DNA from: HXMU1420-2 sp040830545
GTDB taxonomy: Bacteria > Pseudomonadota > Alphaproteobacteria > Rhodobacterales > Rhodobacteraceae
Reading direction: 5' to 3'
DNA length: 12,864 nucleotides
Assembly: GCA_040830545.1 (NCBI GenBank)
Contig: JBFOMB010000140.1
Span: forward strand, 1 to 12,864
Both the position numbers and the translations under genes were made by a program. Positions 5,235-11,587 of the stretch are shown piece after piece. The first letter of the stretch is position 1. Each line of letters begins with the position of its first letter. The notes under the pieces were generated by a model that saw only the letters and a list, made by a program, of their open reading frames with translations, searched no databases and was not told the origin of the DNA.

Positions 5235-6028
5235 TGCCACGCCGCGTGGTGATCCATCCGGGCTTTCACAAGACAGGCACCAGCACGGTTCAACGCGCGC
5301 TGCGGGTCAATCGGGCGGTGTTGAAACCTCACCTGCGGTCAATCCTGAAACCGCCGTTGAAACTCGCCTGTCACGCGTCGCGCGGGTACAGCACGTGGCG
5401 CGATCCGATCTCTTTGCACAAATTCCGCCGCCGGTTTCGCGCGGCCCTGGACGAGATTGGCGGGATGCCCCGGCGGTCGCTGTTGATCTCAGCCGAGGAA
5501 CTGTCCGGGCACCTTCCGGGACGGGGGGAACTGGCGGATTACTCCGCCGCCATCCCCTTGGCCCGCGCGATGTACAGATCGGTGCAAGAGGTGTTCCCGG
5601 ACACCGAAACGGTGTTCTTCTTCTCCACGCGCATGCCCGAAAGCTGGCTGCGCAGCGCCTATTGGCAGCATGTGCGCGCGTCGAACATGACGCTGGATTT
5701 TGACGACTATGCCGCGCGATACGAAGGCTCCGCCGATCTGGACGCGATTGTCGATGCAGTAGCCGAGGCGGTTCCGGAGCGGGTCGAGCGGGCGAACCTC
5801 GACACCACAACCACATTGCAGGCCGGACCGCTGACCCCGCTGCTGGACCTGTGCGAGGTTCCGCTCAGAGATCGCGCCGCGCTGGTCATGGACACAGTGA
5901 ACGAACATCTGGGCGAGGACGTTTTGCAGCAATTGCTGGAGGTCAACCGCACCACGCCGGACATTGATCAGCGCAACGCGCGCAAGCAGGATATACTGAC
6001 CCGCATTCATGGAGGCGCGCATGGCTGA
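5234..6028 (+). CDS. Sulfotransferase-like protein (PAPS-type fold)
   Basis: 264 residues. Near the N-terminus, VVIHPGFHKTGTSTVQRAL (about 5-23) has the 'KTGTT'-like phosphosulfate-binding loop of PAPS-dependent sulfotransferases, with Lys13. Further on, VFFFSTRMPESWLRSAY has Arg133 and Ser141 in the R-x7-S spacing that binds the 3'-phosphate of PAPS. Such enzymes transfer sulfate from PAPS to sugars, lipids or peptides; the acceptor is unknown here. The C-terminal third is less typical, so the protein may be a divergent or non-catalytic member. The ATG overlaps the previous stop by one base and the end overlaps trmD by 8 bases, placing it firmly inside the rRNA/tRNA maturation operon although its likely role is unrelated. 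Confidence 0.7.
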   Translation: MPRRVVIHPGFHKTGTSTVQRALRVNRAVLKPHLRSILKPPLKLACHASRGYSTWRDPISLHKFRRRFRAALDEIGGMPRRSLLISAEELSGHLPGRGELADYSAAIPLARAMYRSVQEVFPDTETVFFFSTRMPESWLRSAYWQHVRASNMTLDFDDYAARYEGSADLDAIVDAVAEAVPERVERANLDTTTTLQAGPLTPLLDLCEVPLRDRAALVMDTVNEHLGEDVLQQLLEVNRTTPDIDQRNARKQDILTRIHGGAHG

Positions 6029-6839
6029 CGATACCGAAACTTCGCCAGGCCGTGCCCTGGGACGCAAACGGATTCAGCCATCTGTCAAACCGCGCGAGCT
6101 GATGACCCCGGTGCCGGAACTGCACGGCGTGTGGACCGCACGGATCATCACGTTGTTTCCGGATGCCTTTCCCGGTGTGCTGGGCGAAAGCCTGACGGGC
6201 AAAGCGCTGCAAGATGGGCGCTGGCAGATGGATGCGGTGGACTTGCGACGGTTTGGTGTGGGCAAACACCGCAATGTGGATGACACGCCCGCCGGTGGCG
6301 GCGCGGGCATGGTGCTGCGCGCGGATGTGCTGGGCGAGGCGATTGATCACACAATGGCGGGGACCAGCGGACATTGGCCGCTGATCTATTTCAGCCCGCG
6401 TGGCGCACCGATGACTCAGGCGCTGGCGGAGGACCTGGCGCGCGCCGACGGTGTGACGATGATCTGTGGCCGGTTCGAAGGGATCGACGAACGGGTGCTG
6501 GATCACTACCCGATCCGCGAAGTGTCGCTGGGCGATTTCGTGATGACCGGGGGGGAGATTGCGGCGCAGGCGCTGATCGACGCGACGGTTCGGTTGCTGC
6601 CGGGCGTACTGGGCAACGCGGCCTCGGCAGTGGAAGAAAGCTTTTCCGACGGGTTGCTGGAGCATCCACATTATACCCGCCCGGCGGAGTGGCGCGGGCG
6701 CACGATCCCGCCGGTATTGATGTCCGGGCATCATGGCGAGATCGAAAAGTGGCGGCGCGCGCAATCGGAAGAGATCACGCAAAAGAGGCGGCCTGATTTG
6801 TGGGTGGCGCATGAGGCCGGGAAGGATGAAGGCATTTAG
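6021..6839 (+). CDS. trmD: tRNA (guanine37-N1)-methyltransferase TrmD
   Basis: 272 residues. TrmD methylates G37 of tRNAs using S-adenosylmethionine and prevents +1 frameshifting. Visible landmarks: TARIITLFPDAFPG, VDDTPAGGGAGMVL, the knot strands LIYFSPRGAPMTQ and MICGRFEGIDERV, EVSLGDFVMTGGEIAAQALI, then LLPGVLGN and SFSDGLLEHPHYTRP. GGAGG (6011-6015) five bases before the ATG at 6021 decides the start over ATG 6009. About 37 residues precede the usual beginning (E. coli TrmD starts near the ITLFP segment); this Arg/Pro-rich extension has no clear motif. Arg191 matches the catalytic Arg154 of the H. influenzae enzyme; the Asp169 position appears to be Glu206. It overlaps the previous gene by 8 bases, and rplS does not follow. 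Confidence 0.96.
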   Translation: MADDTETSPGRALGRKRIQPSVKPRELMTPVPELHGVWTARIITLFPDAFPGVLGESLTGKALQDGRWQMDAVDLRRFGVGKHRNVDDTPAGGGAGMVLRADVLGEAIDHTMAGTSGHWPLIYFSPRGAPMTQALAEDLARADGVTMICGRFEGIDERVLDHYPIREVSLGDFVMTGGEIAAQALIDATVRLLPGVLGNAASAVEESFSDGLLEHPHYTRPAEWRGRTIPPVLMSGHHGEIEKWRRAQSEEITQKRRPDLWVAHEAGKDEGI

Positions 6840-6964
6840 TTCGTGCAAGAAGACAGCCGCACCATTGTCGGGCCGAGGTTTGGCGACCCAACAGACTTGG
6901 CGGGTGGTTTATCTATCTGGTGTTAGTGCTGGTCCTGCGAGCGGATAGTGCCCGGTAACGGTAT

Positions 6965-6990
6965 CGCCAGGCCGTGTGATCGGCCCGGCG
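6965..6990 (+). terminator. GC-rich hairpin downstream of trmD, possible terminator
   Basis: CGCC-A-GGCCG (6965-6974) pairs with CGGCC-C-GGCG (6981-6990) around the loop TGTGAT, giving nine pairs and one A/C mismatch. It lies 125 bases after the trmD stop. There is no T-run after it, so it may instead be a 3'-end stabilising structure or a chance palindrome in GC-rich DNA. Confidence 0.3.
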
Positions 6991-7074
6991 ATGGCGCGGC
7001 GGGCCAGAGGCCCTTGATTCCGCGCCTTTGGACTGTGGTTTCTAAGGAAGCACGCGCCTTATCCCCATCCACAA

Positions 7075-7143
7075 CGCAGCCCCGGACTTGATCCGGGGCC
7101 TCCGCCGCAAACCAAGAGGCCCCGGGTCAGGCCCGGGGCTGCG
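7075..7143. repeat. Doublet of extragenic palindromes in inverted arrangement (REP/BIME-like)
   Basis: First palindrome: GCCCCGGA (7079-7086), loop CTTGA, TCCGGGGC (7092-7099). Second: GCCCCGGG (7119-7126), loop TCAGG, CCCGGGGC (7132-7139). The outer arms CGCAGCCCCGG (7075-7085) and CCGGGGCTGCG (7133-7143) are exact reverse complements, so the whole unit is itself an inverted repeat, the layout of a two-REP element. The 'CCGGACTTGATCCGG' kind of palindrome is, from memory, widespread between genes in alphaproteobacteria. It ends one base before the caspase-like gene's stop on the opposite strand and could serve as a 3'-end structure for both converging transcripts. Confidence 0.7.
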
Positions 7144-7144
7144 G

Positions 7145-9241
7145 TCACTCCCCCGGTACGGTGTCGATATCAAACTGCAGGATGACCGGTGTCGCGCCGC
7201 TGTCGTCGTCCAGTGCCACGGCGCCTCGCGTGGTCGTGCCGAACCCTGCGGCGAACAACGCCTTCGCAAACTCGGACCCGCCATCGGCCTCTCCCCGCAC
7301 GATCTGCACGGCGTCCTGCGCAAGGAACCGCAGATCCTCTACATCGCTTTGTGGGTCCGCCGGGGTCAGGATGACAATCACCCGGTCACGGCCAAAGGCC
7401 TCATCCGTGATGCGGAATAACCCCTTCTTTAATGTGTCACCCGGCTGCAACCGTCCCCGGAAGAAATGCGAGATGGAATAGTCCGACCCGATATGCAGCA
7501 CGTTAGCGTCCACCGGAAACTCTTCGTTGTTGGTCATCAGCACATGCACCTGATCATCCGGCACCAGGATCGGCACGTTGCTGGTGTCCAGATCCGTCAG
7601 CTCCCGTTGCCGGCGGGATTTTGTCTGCAACTGCATGTCGACCAGCAGATCGAGGTTGTCGAACTGCGATCCCATGCGCAGGACGTTGACCACCCGCGCG
7701 ATGGAATCCAGGTTGTCCTGAAGCCGCGCGGCAATCTCTTCGGGCGTGGCATCCACGGCTGAAACCGACGGGATGCGATCCGCGTGTCCCGGATCGAAGA
7801 AACCCGAACCGGGCAGCATCCAGACCGCATCAGGGCGCGAACTGTCCGGGATGACCGCCAGCCGGATGGCAGCACCTTCGGTGCCGGGTTCGACAAATCT
7901 GATGCGTTTGTTGGGATTCGAGCGGATCAGATGGGCCAGCGCCGGGTCCAGCGCTTCGGGCCAGGGGATGTCGAGATCAGGCAAAGCGACAGTAATGCCG
8001 TAGTAGATCGGTTCCCCCAAACGGCGCAGGAACGCACCGCGCGGAATGTCAGCCGGGTCCAGCGCGTCCAACCCTTCATGCGCGACGGGTTCGATGTCAG
8101 CGGTGAATGTGTCCGCATAGGTCACACGCACATGGCCAATGGCATCTTCAACCGTGCTGGCGGCGGTGGGCAGGATGGCCAGCACCTCGCCCTCGGCCAA
8201 CCCTTGCAGGTGCCCCGCGCGGACAGACAGTCCGTATTCGCCATCCCGTACCGGCCATTGTGTGACCTTTTCCCCGGCCTCACCGGAAAAGACATAGCCG
8301 TCCAGATCGCCCTCGAACATCGGGGTCGACATGGCGAGGTTGTTGACCAGGTACTTGCGCAGCACCTCCTGCCCCAACTGGCGATAGGTCAGGCCGGGGG
8401 ATTCCGCCAGCGTTTCGAAAATGGTGTAGGTAAAGACACCTTGCGACCGCCGTCCGGGTTTCCCGCGTGGCAGTCGTTTTTCCGGCGTGGTTTCGTTGGT
8501 CTGCGCGGCGTAGAAGGCAACAAATTGCCCGCCACTGCCTGCCAGCGCCTCGCCCGCCGGGCTTTCACCACGCTGGCGCGGGTCGGGCAGGGCGCGGCTG
8601 TTGGCTTCGGCATCCAGCATCGCGTCTTCGGGCACGCCCAGGGCTGCGGTGTCGAGCTTGCGCAAACGGGTGTCATCGTCCCCATCGGGTGCCGCGCGGG
8701 TGACGGTGCCGGAATGACAACTGTCAAACACCGCCCAGACCGAGGCACCCTTGGCCCGGATCGCACCGATCAATTCGCCGATCTCATCATCGACCAGCCC
8801 GTTTTCCACGGCCCCGACCGTGTCGTTCCAGGGGCCGATATCGACGGGCAGGAACAGTTCATCCAACCCGTCCAGTTCGGTTTCCGGGTTCAGCGCCGGG
8901 GCCTGCGTACCGTGGCCTGAAAAGTGGAGGTAGACAAAATCCCCTTCGCCCGCCACTTCGGCCAAGCGTGCAAACTCTTCGCGGATTGCGGCAAGTGTGG
9001 GTTTCTCGCTGCCTTCCAGCCCGTCAGCGAGCACAAACACATTGTCTGTCGAAAACGGGACCGGGGAGGTTTCCGTCAGATAGGTCCGGATCAGGTCCAC
9101 ATCGTTGGATGGGCCTTTCAGCCAATACCGTTCGTCCAGATTGTCATAGGTCGAGGCCCCGATCAGCAGCGCATAGTTTTCCGCCTGCGCCGTGCCCCCG
9201 GCCAGCAGGGCCAACAGGCTCACCGTTTTCAGAAATCGCAT
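7145..9241 (-). CDS. Exported caspase-like (C14) cysteine protease
   Basis: 698 residues. MRFLKTVSLLALLAGGTAQA is a signal peptide with cleavage after AQA, so the protein should act in the periplasm or outside. Residues about 22-180 are the p20-type caspase fold: NYALLIGASTYDNL, then YLHFSGHGTQ with catalytic His110 and VWAVFDSCHSGT with catalytic Cys175; FVAFYAAQTNE to about residue 318 completes the p10-like part. Between them (about 181-235) lies a charged linker with DGDDD and Arg/Lys pairs, where processing is possible. The C-terminal half (about 335-698) is mostly beta-rich and unrecognised; the part from VHVLMTNNEEFPVDAN to VIVILTPADPQ resembles the DUF4384-like regions of other bacterial caspase proteins. 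The ATG at 9241 has AAGGGGG upstream and begins 10 bases after the PPC-like gene; the frame is open further up but inside that gene. Confidence 0.9.
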   Translation of the reverse strand: MRFLKTVSLLALLAGGTAQAENYALLIGASTYDNLDERYWLKGPSNDVDLIRTYLTETSPVPFSTDNVFVLADGLEGSEKPTLAAIREEFARLAEVAGEGDFVYLHFSGHGTQAPALNPETELDGLDELFLPVDIGPWNDTVGAVENGLVDDEIGELIGAIRAKGASVWAVFDSCHSGTVTRAAPDGDDDTRLRKLDTAALGVPEDAMLDAEANSRALPDPRQRGESPAGEALAGSGGQFVAFYAAQTNETTPEKRLPRGKPGRRSQGVFTYTIFETLAESPGLTYRQLGQEVLRKYLVNNLAMSTPMFEGDLDGYVFSGEAGEKVTQWPVRDGEYGLSVRAGHLQGLAEGEVLAILPTAASTVEDAIGHVRVTYADTFTADIEPVAHEGLDALDPADIPRGAFLRRLGEPIYYGITVALPDLDIPWPEALDPALAHLIRSNPNKRIRFVEPGTEGAAIRLAVIPDSSRPDAVWMLPGSGFFDPGHADRIPSVSAVDATPEEIAARLQDNLDSIARVVNVLRMGSQFDNLDLLVDMQLQTKSRRQRELTDLDTSNVPILVPDDQVHVLMTNNEEFPVDANVLHIGSDYSISHFFRGRLQPGDTLKKGLFRITDEAFGRDRVIVILTPADPQSDVEDLRFLAQDAVQIVRGEADGGSEFAKALFAAGFGTTTRGAVALDDDSGATPVILQFDIDTVPGE

Positions 9242-9251
9242 GAACGCCCCC

Positions 9252-9872
9252 TTAGTTCGTGACCAGAGAGTAGGTCGTGCCGGACCCGCTGGCGTTCGTG
9301 ACCTTGACCGAAAACGATCCACTGCTACGGGGTTTCCAGCCGCAATAGGCAATCGCGCTGGCATCGGTGTCGGAGCAAACCAGACGGTTCTGTGCGTCAT
9401 AGACAAACAGGTTGATGTCCTGCCGCCCGCCAGCCTCCACATAAATCTCTGCATACTTCTGGCCGTCAAAAGGCAGGTTGCGATAGGTGTCGCTGTCTTT
9501 CGCCCCGAGGCTTGCGGTGTTGTAGACCGGGCCGTTGGTCACGCCCTTGGTCCGTTCGGCGGCCACGTCTTCGACAAGCCCGGTCAGGATCGGATCGCCA
9601 TTCGCCAGTTCCCGCGCGTCTTCCAGCATCTCCGCCCAGCCAAGGCGTTCGTCGCTGGGCGTGCCATCCTCTGCCGCGCGGTCCACGGGTTCCAGACCAA
9701 CGGACCGGCGAAGTTTGGCGGCTGCCAGCACCAGCAGCGCATCGCGCTGTGCCATGCCTGCGTCATACATAACTCGCGATGCCCGGATCTGGACCAGCGA
9801 CTGATCCTCCTCTGCCCAGACGGGCACCGCGACGCAAAATAAAAGGGCGACCAATAACGCGTGTCTCAACAT
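9252..9872 (-). CDS. Exported protein with C-terminal PPC-like beta domain
   Basis: 206 residues. MLRHALLVALLFCVAVPVWA is a signal peptide (cut before EEDQ). I choose the ATG at 9872, with GGAGGT upstream at proper distance; the longer frame would need a TTG at 9890. Residues about 25-110 look helical (VMYDAGMAQRDALLVLAAAKL, then ERLGWAEMLEDARELANGD) and match no family I know. Residues about 116-204 read like a bacterial pre-peptidase C-terminal (PPC) beta sandwich: DTYRNLPFDGQKYAEIYVEA, then INLFVYDAQNRLVC and GSFSVKVTNASG. Cys166 and Cys177 could form a disulfide. PPC-type domains usually accompany secreted proteases; here it is a separate protein upstream of the caspase in the same operon. 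It may bind, chaperone or target the protease (inference). Confidence 0.78.
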   Translation of the reverse strand: MLRHALLVALLFCVAVPVWAEEDQSLVQIRASRVMYDAGMAQRDALLVLAAAKLRRSVGLEPVDRAAEDGTPSDERLGWAEMLEDARELANGDPILTGLVEDVAAERTKGVTNGPVYNTASLGAKDSDTYRNLPFDGQKYAEIYVEAGGRQDINLFVYDAQNRLVCSDTDASAIAYCGWKPRSSGSFSVKVTNASGSGTTYSLVTN

Positions 9873-10018
9873 GCCAATTACCTCCGGCAAAAAATATAGT
9901 CCTGACGATCCAATATCCGGGCCGTACCAGCCGATCAGTGGGTGACCGTCTGATAGATAGACGAATTGAAACCGCCGATCCTTGGCGGCCCAAGAAAAAA
10001 TTCCTAGTTAGGGTCATT
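9873..10018. promoter_or_regulatory. Divergent intergenic region of the PPC/caspase and HtrA-like genes
   Basis: These 146 bases must hold start signals for both directions. It is noticeably more AT-rich near each gene (AAAAAATATAG at 9889-9899, AAGAAAAAATT near 9992-10002). On the minus strand TATATT (9898-9893) could be a -10 box just ahead of the ribosome-binding site. Two small inverted repeats with 5-base arms and 7-base spacers are present: CGTCT/AGACG (9947-9951, 9959-9963) and CCGCC/GGCGG (9972-9976, 9984-9988). They are operator candidates but short enough to be chance. Confidence 0.4.
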
Positions 10019-11317
10019 ATGCTGAAATCTGTTGTTTTGAGCAGACTGATTTGTCTGATTTTCCTTGTGGGTCCGGTTGTTGCAAACGCCCACCCGACAA
10101 GGACCGCACATTTCCCGGGGCCAGAAGCAGGGTTGATCCTGCGCAGCGCGGACCGGGAGGAACGGTTTTTGGGGTCGGCCTTTGTGCTGGGCAGCCCGGA
10201 TGTGATCTTGACCAATGCGCATGTGGTTGGCGTGGCCGAGCATGTATTGATCGAGGACGCGCAAGGCCAGCGCCTGTTGGCACGCGTTGTGGCGCGGGAC
10301 GATTTGCGCGATCTGGCGTTGCTCAGGGCTGAGGATGACATTGGTCAGCCTTTGAGCGCAGCGACCGAACCCGCGCAGCCAGGGGACGTGGTGTTTGCCA
10401 TTGGCACGCCGCTGGATGCCGGGTTGTCGGTAACGGCGGGGGTTCTGTCGGCGATTGGTCGGCAGGTCGATCCGCAGCAGCCGGTTGCGTACCTGCAGCA
10501 TTCCGCGCCGGTCAATCCGGGCAGTTCTGGTGGTCCTTTGCTGGACGATCAGGGTCACGTGCTGGGGATCAACACGCGGATCGCGGATGGGTCGCGGTAT
10601 TTTGTCGGGATTGCCTACGCGGTGCCGATTGCCGATGTGCTGGCGTTTCTGGAAGCCCCGCATGCCGAACAGCCGCCCAACCCCGGTTTCCAGGTGCGCA
10701 CCCTGACGCCTCGGATCGTGGCTGCGCTGGGATTGCCGGATCGACGCGGGGTGCTGGTAGAATCCGTGAGCTCGGGTGGGCCAGCTGATCGCGCTGGCGT
10801 GCTGGCGGGTGATGTGCTGCTGTCGTTTGGCGGTGCGCCGATTGCGCGCCCCGGCGACATCGCGCTGCGATTGGCCGAGGCGCCCATGCCGGGTGATCTG
10901 AGCGTCTGGCGGAACGGTGCGGTTCTGGACCTGCCGCTGGAACTGGCCGAGGTGCAGCAACCGCTGACCTCGGGCGGGTCGGCTTTGGTCGGTCGGAAAT
11001 CGGCCTATACCCTGGCCGAGATGGGAATGCAGGTGGGCCGGGATGGCCGGATTGTCGATATGGTGGACGGGTCTATCGGGTTCTATTCAGGGCTGGGTCT
11101 GGAGGATCAGATCATCGCGGTGGATGGCGTGCGCCTGAACGCGTTGCCTGCTGGATGGCAGACCGACCGGACGTTTACGATGGCGGTTCTGCTGTTGTTG
11201 CAGCGGCAGGACGGATCGACCCGGCATGTGATCGTGGACCCGTGGTCCAATACGCGAAAGTTGCGGCCAGTGTCCGGTGCGAACGTTCTGGACGAGGCGG
11301 TGGTGTCGTTCGACTAG
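10019..11317 (+). CDS. Exported trypsin-like/HtrA-type serine protease with PDZ-like regions
   Basis: 432 residues. MLKSVVLSRLICLIFLVGPVVANA is a signal peptide (cleavage before HPTRT). The S1C protease domain covers about 37-212 with an intact triad: His68 in LTNAHVVG, Asp98 in RDLALLR, Ser170 in NPGSSGGPLLD. A PDZ domain follows (about 225-310; GVLVESVSSGGPADRAGVLAGDVLLS minus its ends). A second, weaker PDZ-like part lies at about 330-415 (GSIGFYSGLGLEDQIIAVDG). This layout is that of DegP/DegQ proteins, which degrade or refold proteins in the periplasm. The ATG at 10019 is chosen because it begins the signal peptide and has AGGG (10009-10012); an upstream frame from 9779 runs through the promoter and the neighbouring gene. 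It is divergent from the caspase operon and upstream of the patatin-like gene. Confidence 0.9.
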   Translation: MLKSVVLSRLICLIFLVGPVVANAHPTRTAHFPGPEAGLILRSADREERFLGSAFVLGSPDVILTNAHVVGVAEHVLIEDAQGQRLLARVVARDDLRDLALLRAEDDIGQPLSAATEPAQPGDVVFAIGTPLDAGLSVTAGVLSAIGRQVDPQQPVAYLQHSAPVNPGSSGGPLLDDQGHVLGINTRIADGSRYFVGIAYAVPIADVLAFLEAPHAEQPPNPGFQVRTLTPRIVAALGLPDRRGVLVESVSSGGPADRAGVLAGDVLLSFGGAPIARPGDIALRLAEAPMPGDLSVWRNGAVLDLPLELAEVQQPLTSGGSALVGRKSAYTLAEMGMQVGRDGRIVDMVDGSIGFYSGLGLEDQIIAVDGVRLNALPAGWQTDRTFTMAVLLLLQRQDGSTRHVIVDPWSNTRKLRPVSGANVLDEAVVSFD

Positions 11318-11587
11318 GCGACATCAGCGTATCGAAGCCAGCGCGGAATCAAGGCCGAAGGCCGCCGCGCATCGTCGTGCCGCCCCCCGGCACGGCGATT
11401 TGGCTGACCGGCTTGCGATACGGCGAAGTTGTACGGATTTGGCTGGCATAAAGCGACCAACTTGAAGGTCGGATCGCCGCGCCGCGGCCCGCCGATGCGC
11501 GGCTTTCCAAAAACCGATTGAAGCGCGCGGCTGATCACGGCAGATTTCCCGGAACAGCCCAAAGGGCAAGGGACGGGGGAACGCGCC
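11318..11587. other. Intergenic region between HtrA-like and patatin-like genes
   Basis: About 270 bases without a supported gene; frames here have neither recognisable products nor good starts. It contains a strong hairpin (11373-11397) and a weaker one, GCCGCG (11481-11486) with CGCGGC (11498-11503) followed by TTT, that might also terminate. No promoter for the downstream lipase gene is clear to me, although the region's length suggests the lipase has its own. Confidence 0.6.
11373..11397 (+). terminator. Hairpin after the HtrA-like gene, probable terminator
   Basis: CGTCGTGCCG (11373-11382) pairs with CGGCACGGCG (11388-11397) around a CCCCC loop, ten pairs with one G-U, and is followed by ATTTGG. 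It sits 56 bases after the protease stop. The T-run is short, so termination may be partial or aided by Rho. Confidence 0.45.

Larger units (their letters stand above)
6840..7144. other. Gene-free region between trmD and the caspase-like gene (convergent)
   Basis: About 305 bases between two genes that point at each other. I see no convincing coding frame: the frames that run through it lack a start with a ribosome-binding site, although one (about 6898-6957) would encode a hydrophobic stretch WFIYLVLVLVLRADSAR and could be the tail of a lost gene. The region holds a GC-rich hairpin (6965-6990) and a palindrome doublet (7075-7143). rplS, normally next to trmD, is not here. Confidence 0.7.

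Noticed and set aside
4543..5240. Two overlapping 224-codon minus-strand frames opposite rimM and the membrane protein
   Set aside because: They are antisense to well-supported genes, overlap each other, and have shadow-like composition (Arg, Gln, Ser, Pro).
5943..6848. 301-codon minus-strand frame opposite trmD
   Set aside because: Fully antisense to trmD, rich in His/Arg/Gln, with no recognisable motif.
6898..6957. Hydrophobic stretch WFIYLVLVLVLRADSAR after trmD as a small membrane protein
   Set aside because: No start codon with a ribosome-binding site in that frame; at best the remnant of a lost gene.
7784..8920. 378-codon plus-strand frame opposite the caspase-like gene
   Set aside because: Mirror of the third-position bias of the caspase gene; no domain, no start signal, and the minus-strand product has clear catalytic motifs and a signal peptide.
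9242..9469. N-terminal extension of the caspase frame
   Set aside because: It runs through the upstream PPC-like gene; the signal peptide and ribosome-binding site place the start at 9241.
9779..10018. 80-codon N-terminal extension of the HtrA-like frame
   Set aside because: It would cover the divergent promoter and the start of the PPC-like gene and bury the signal peptide; ATG 10019 begins a proper signal peptide.
11398..11420. Sigma-54-like promoter (TTGGC followed by TTGC) before the patatin gene
   Set aside because: The GG and GC elements are 11 bases apart instead of the required 10, and the surrounding bases do not match.
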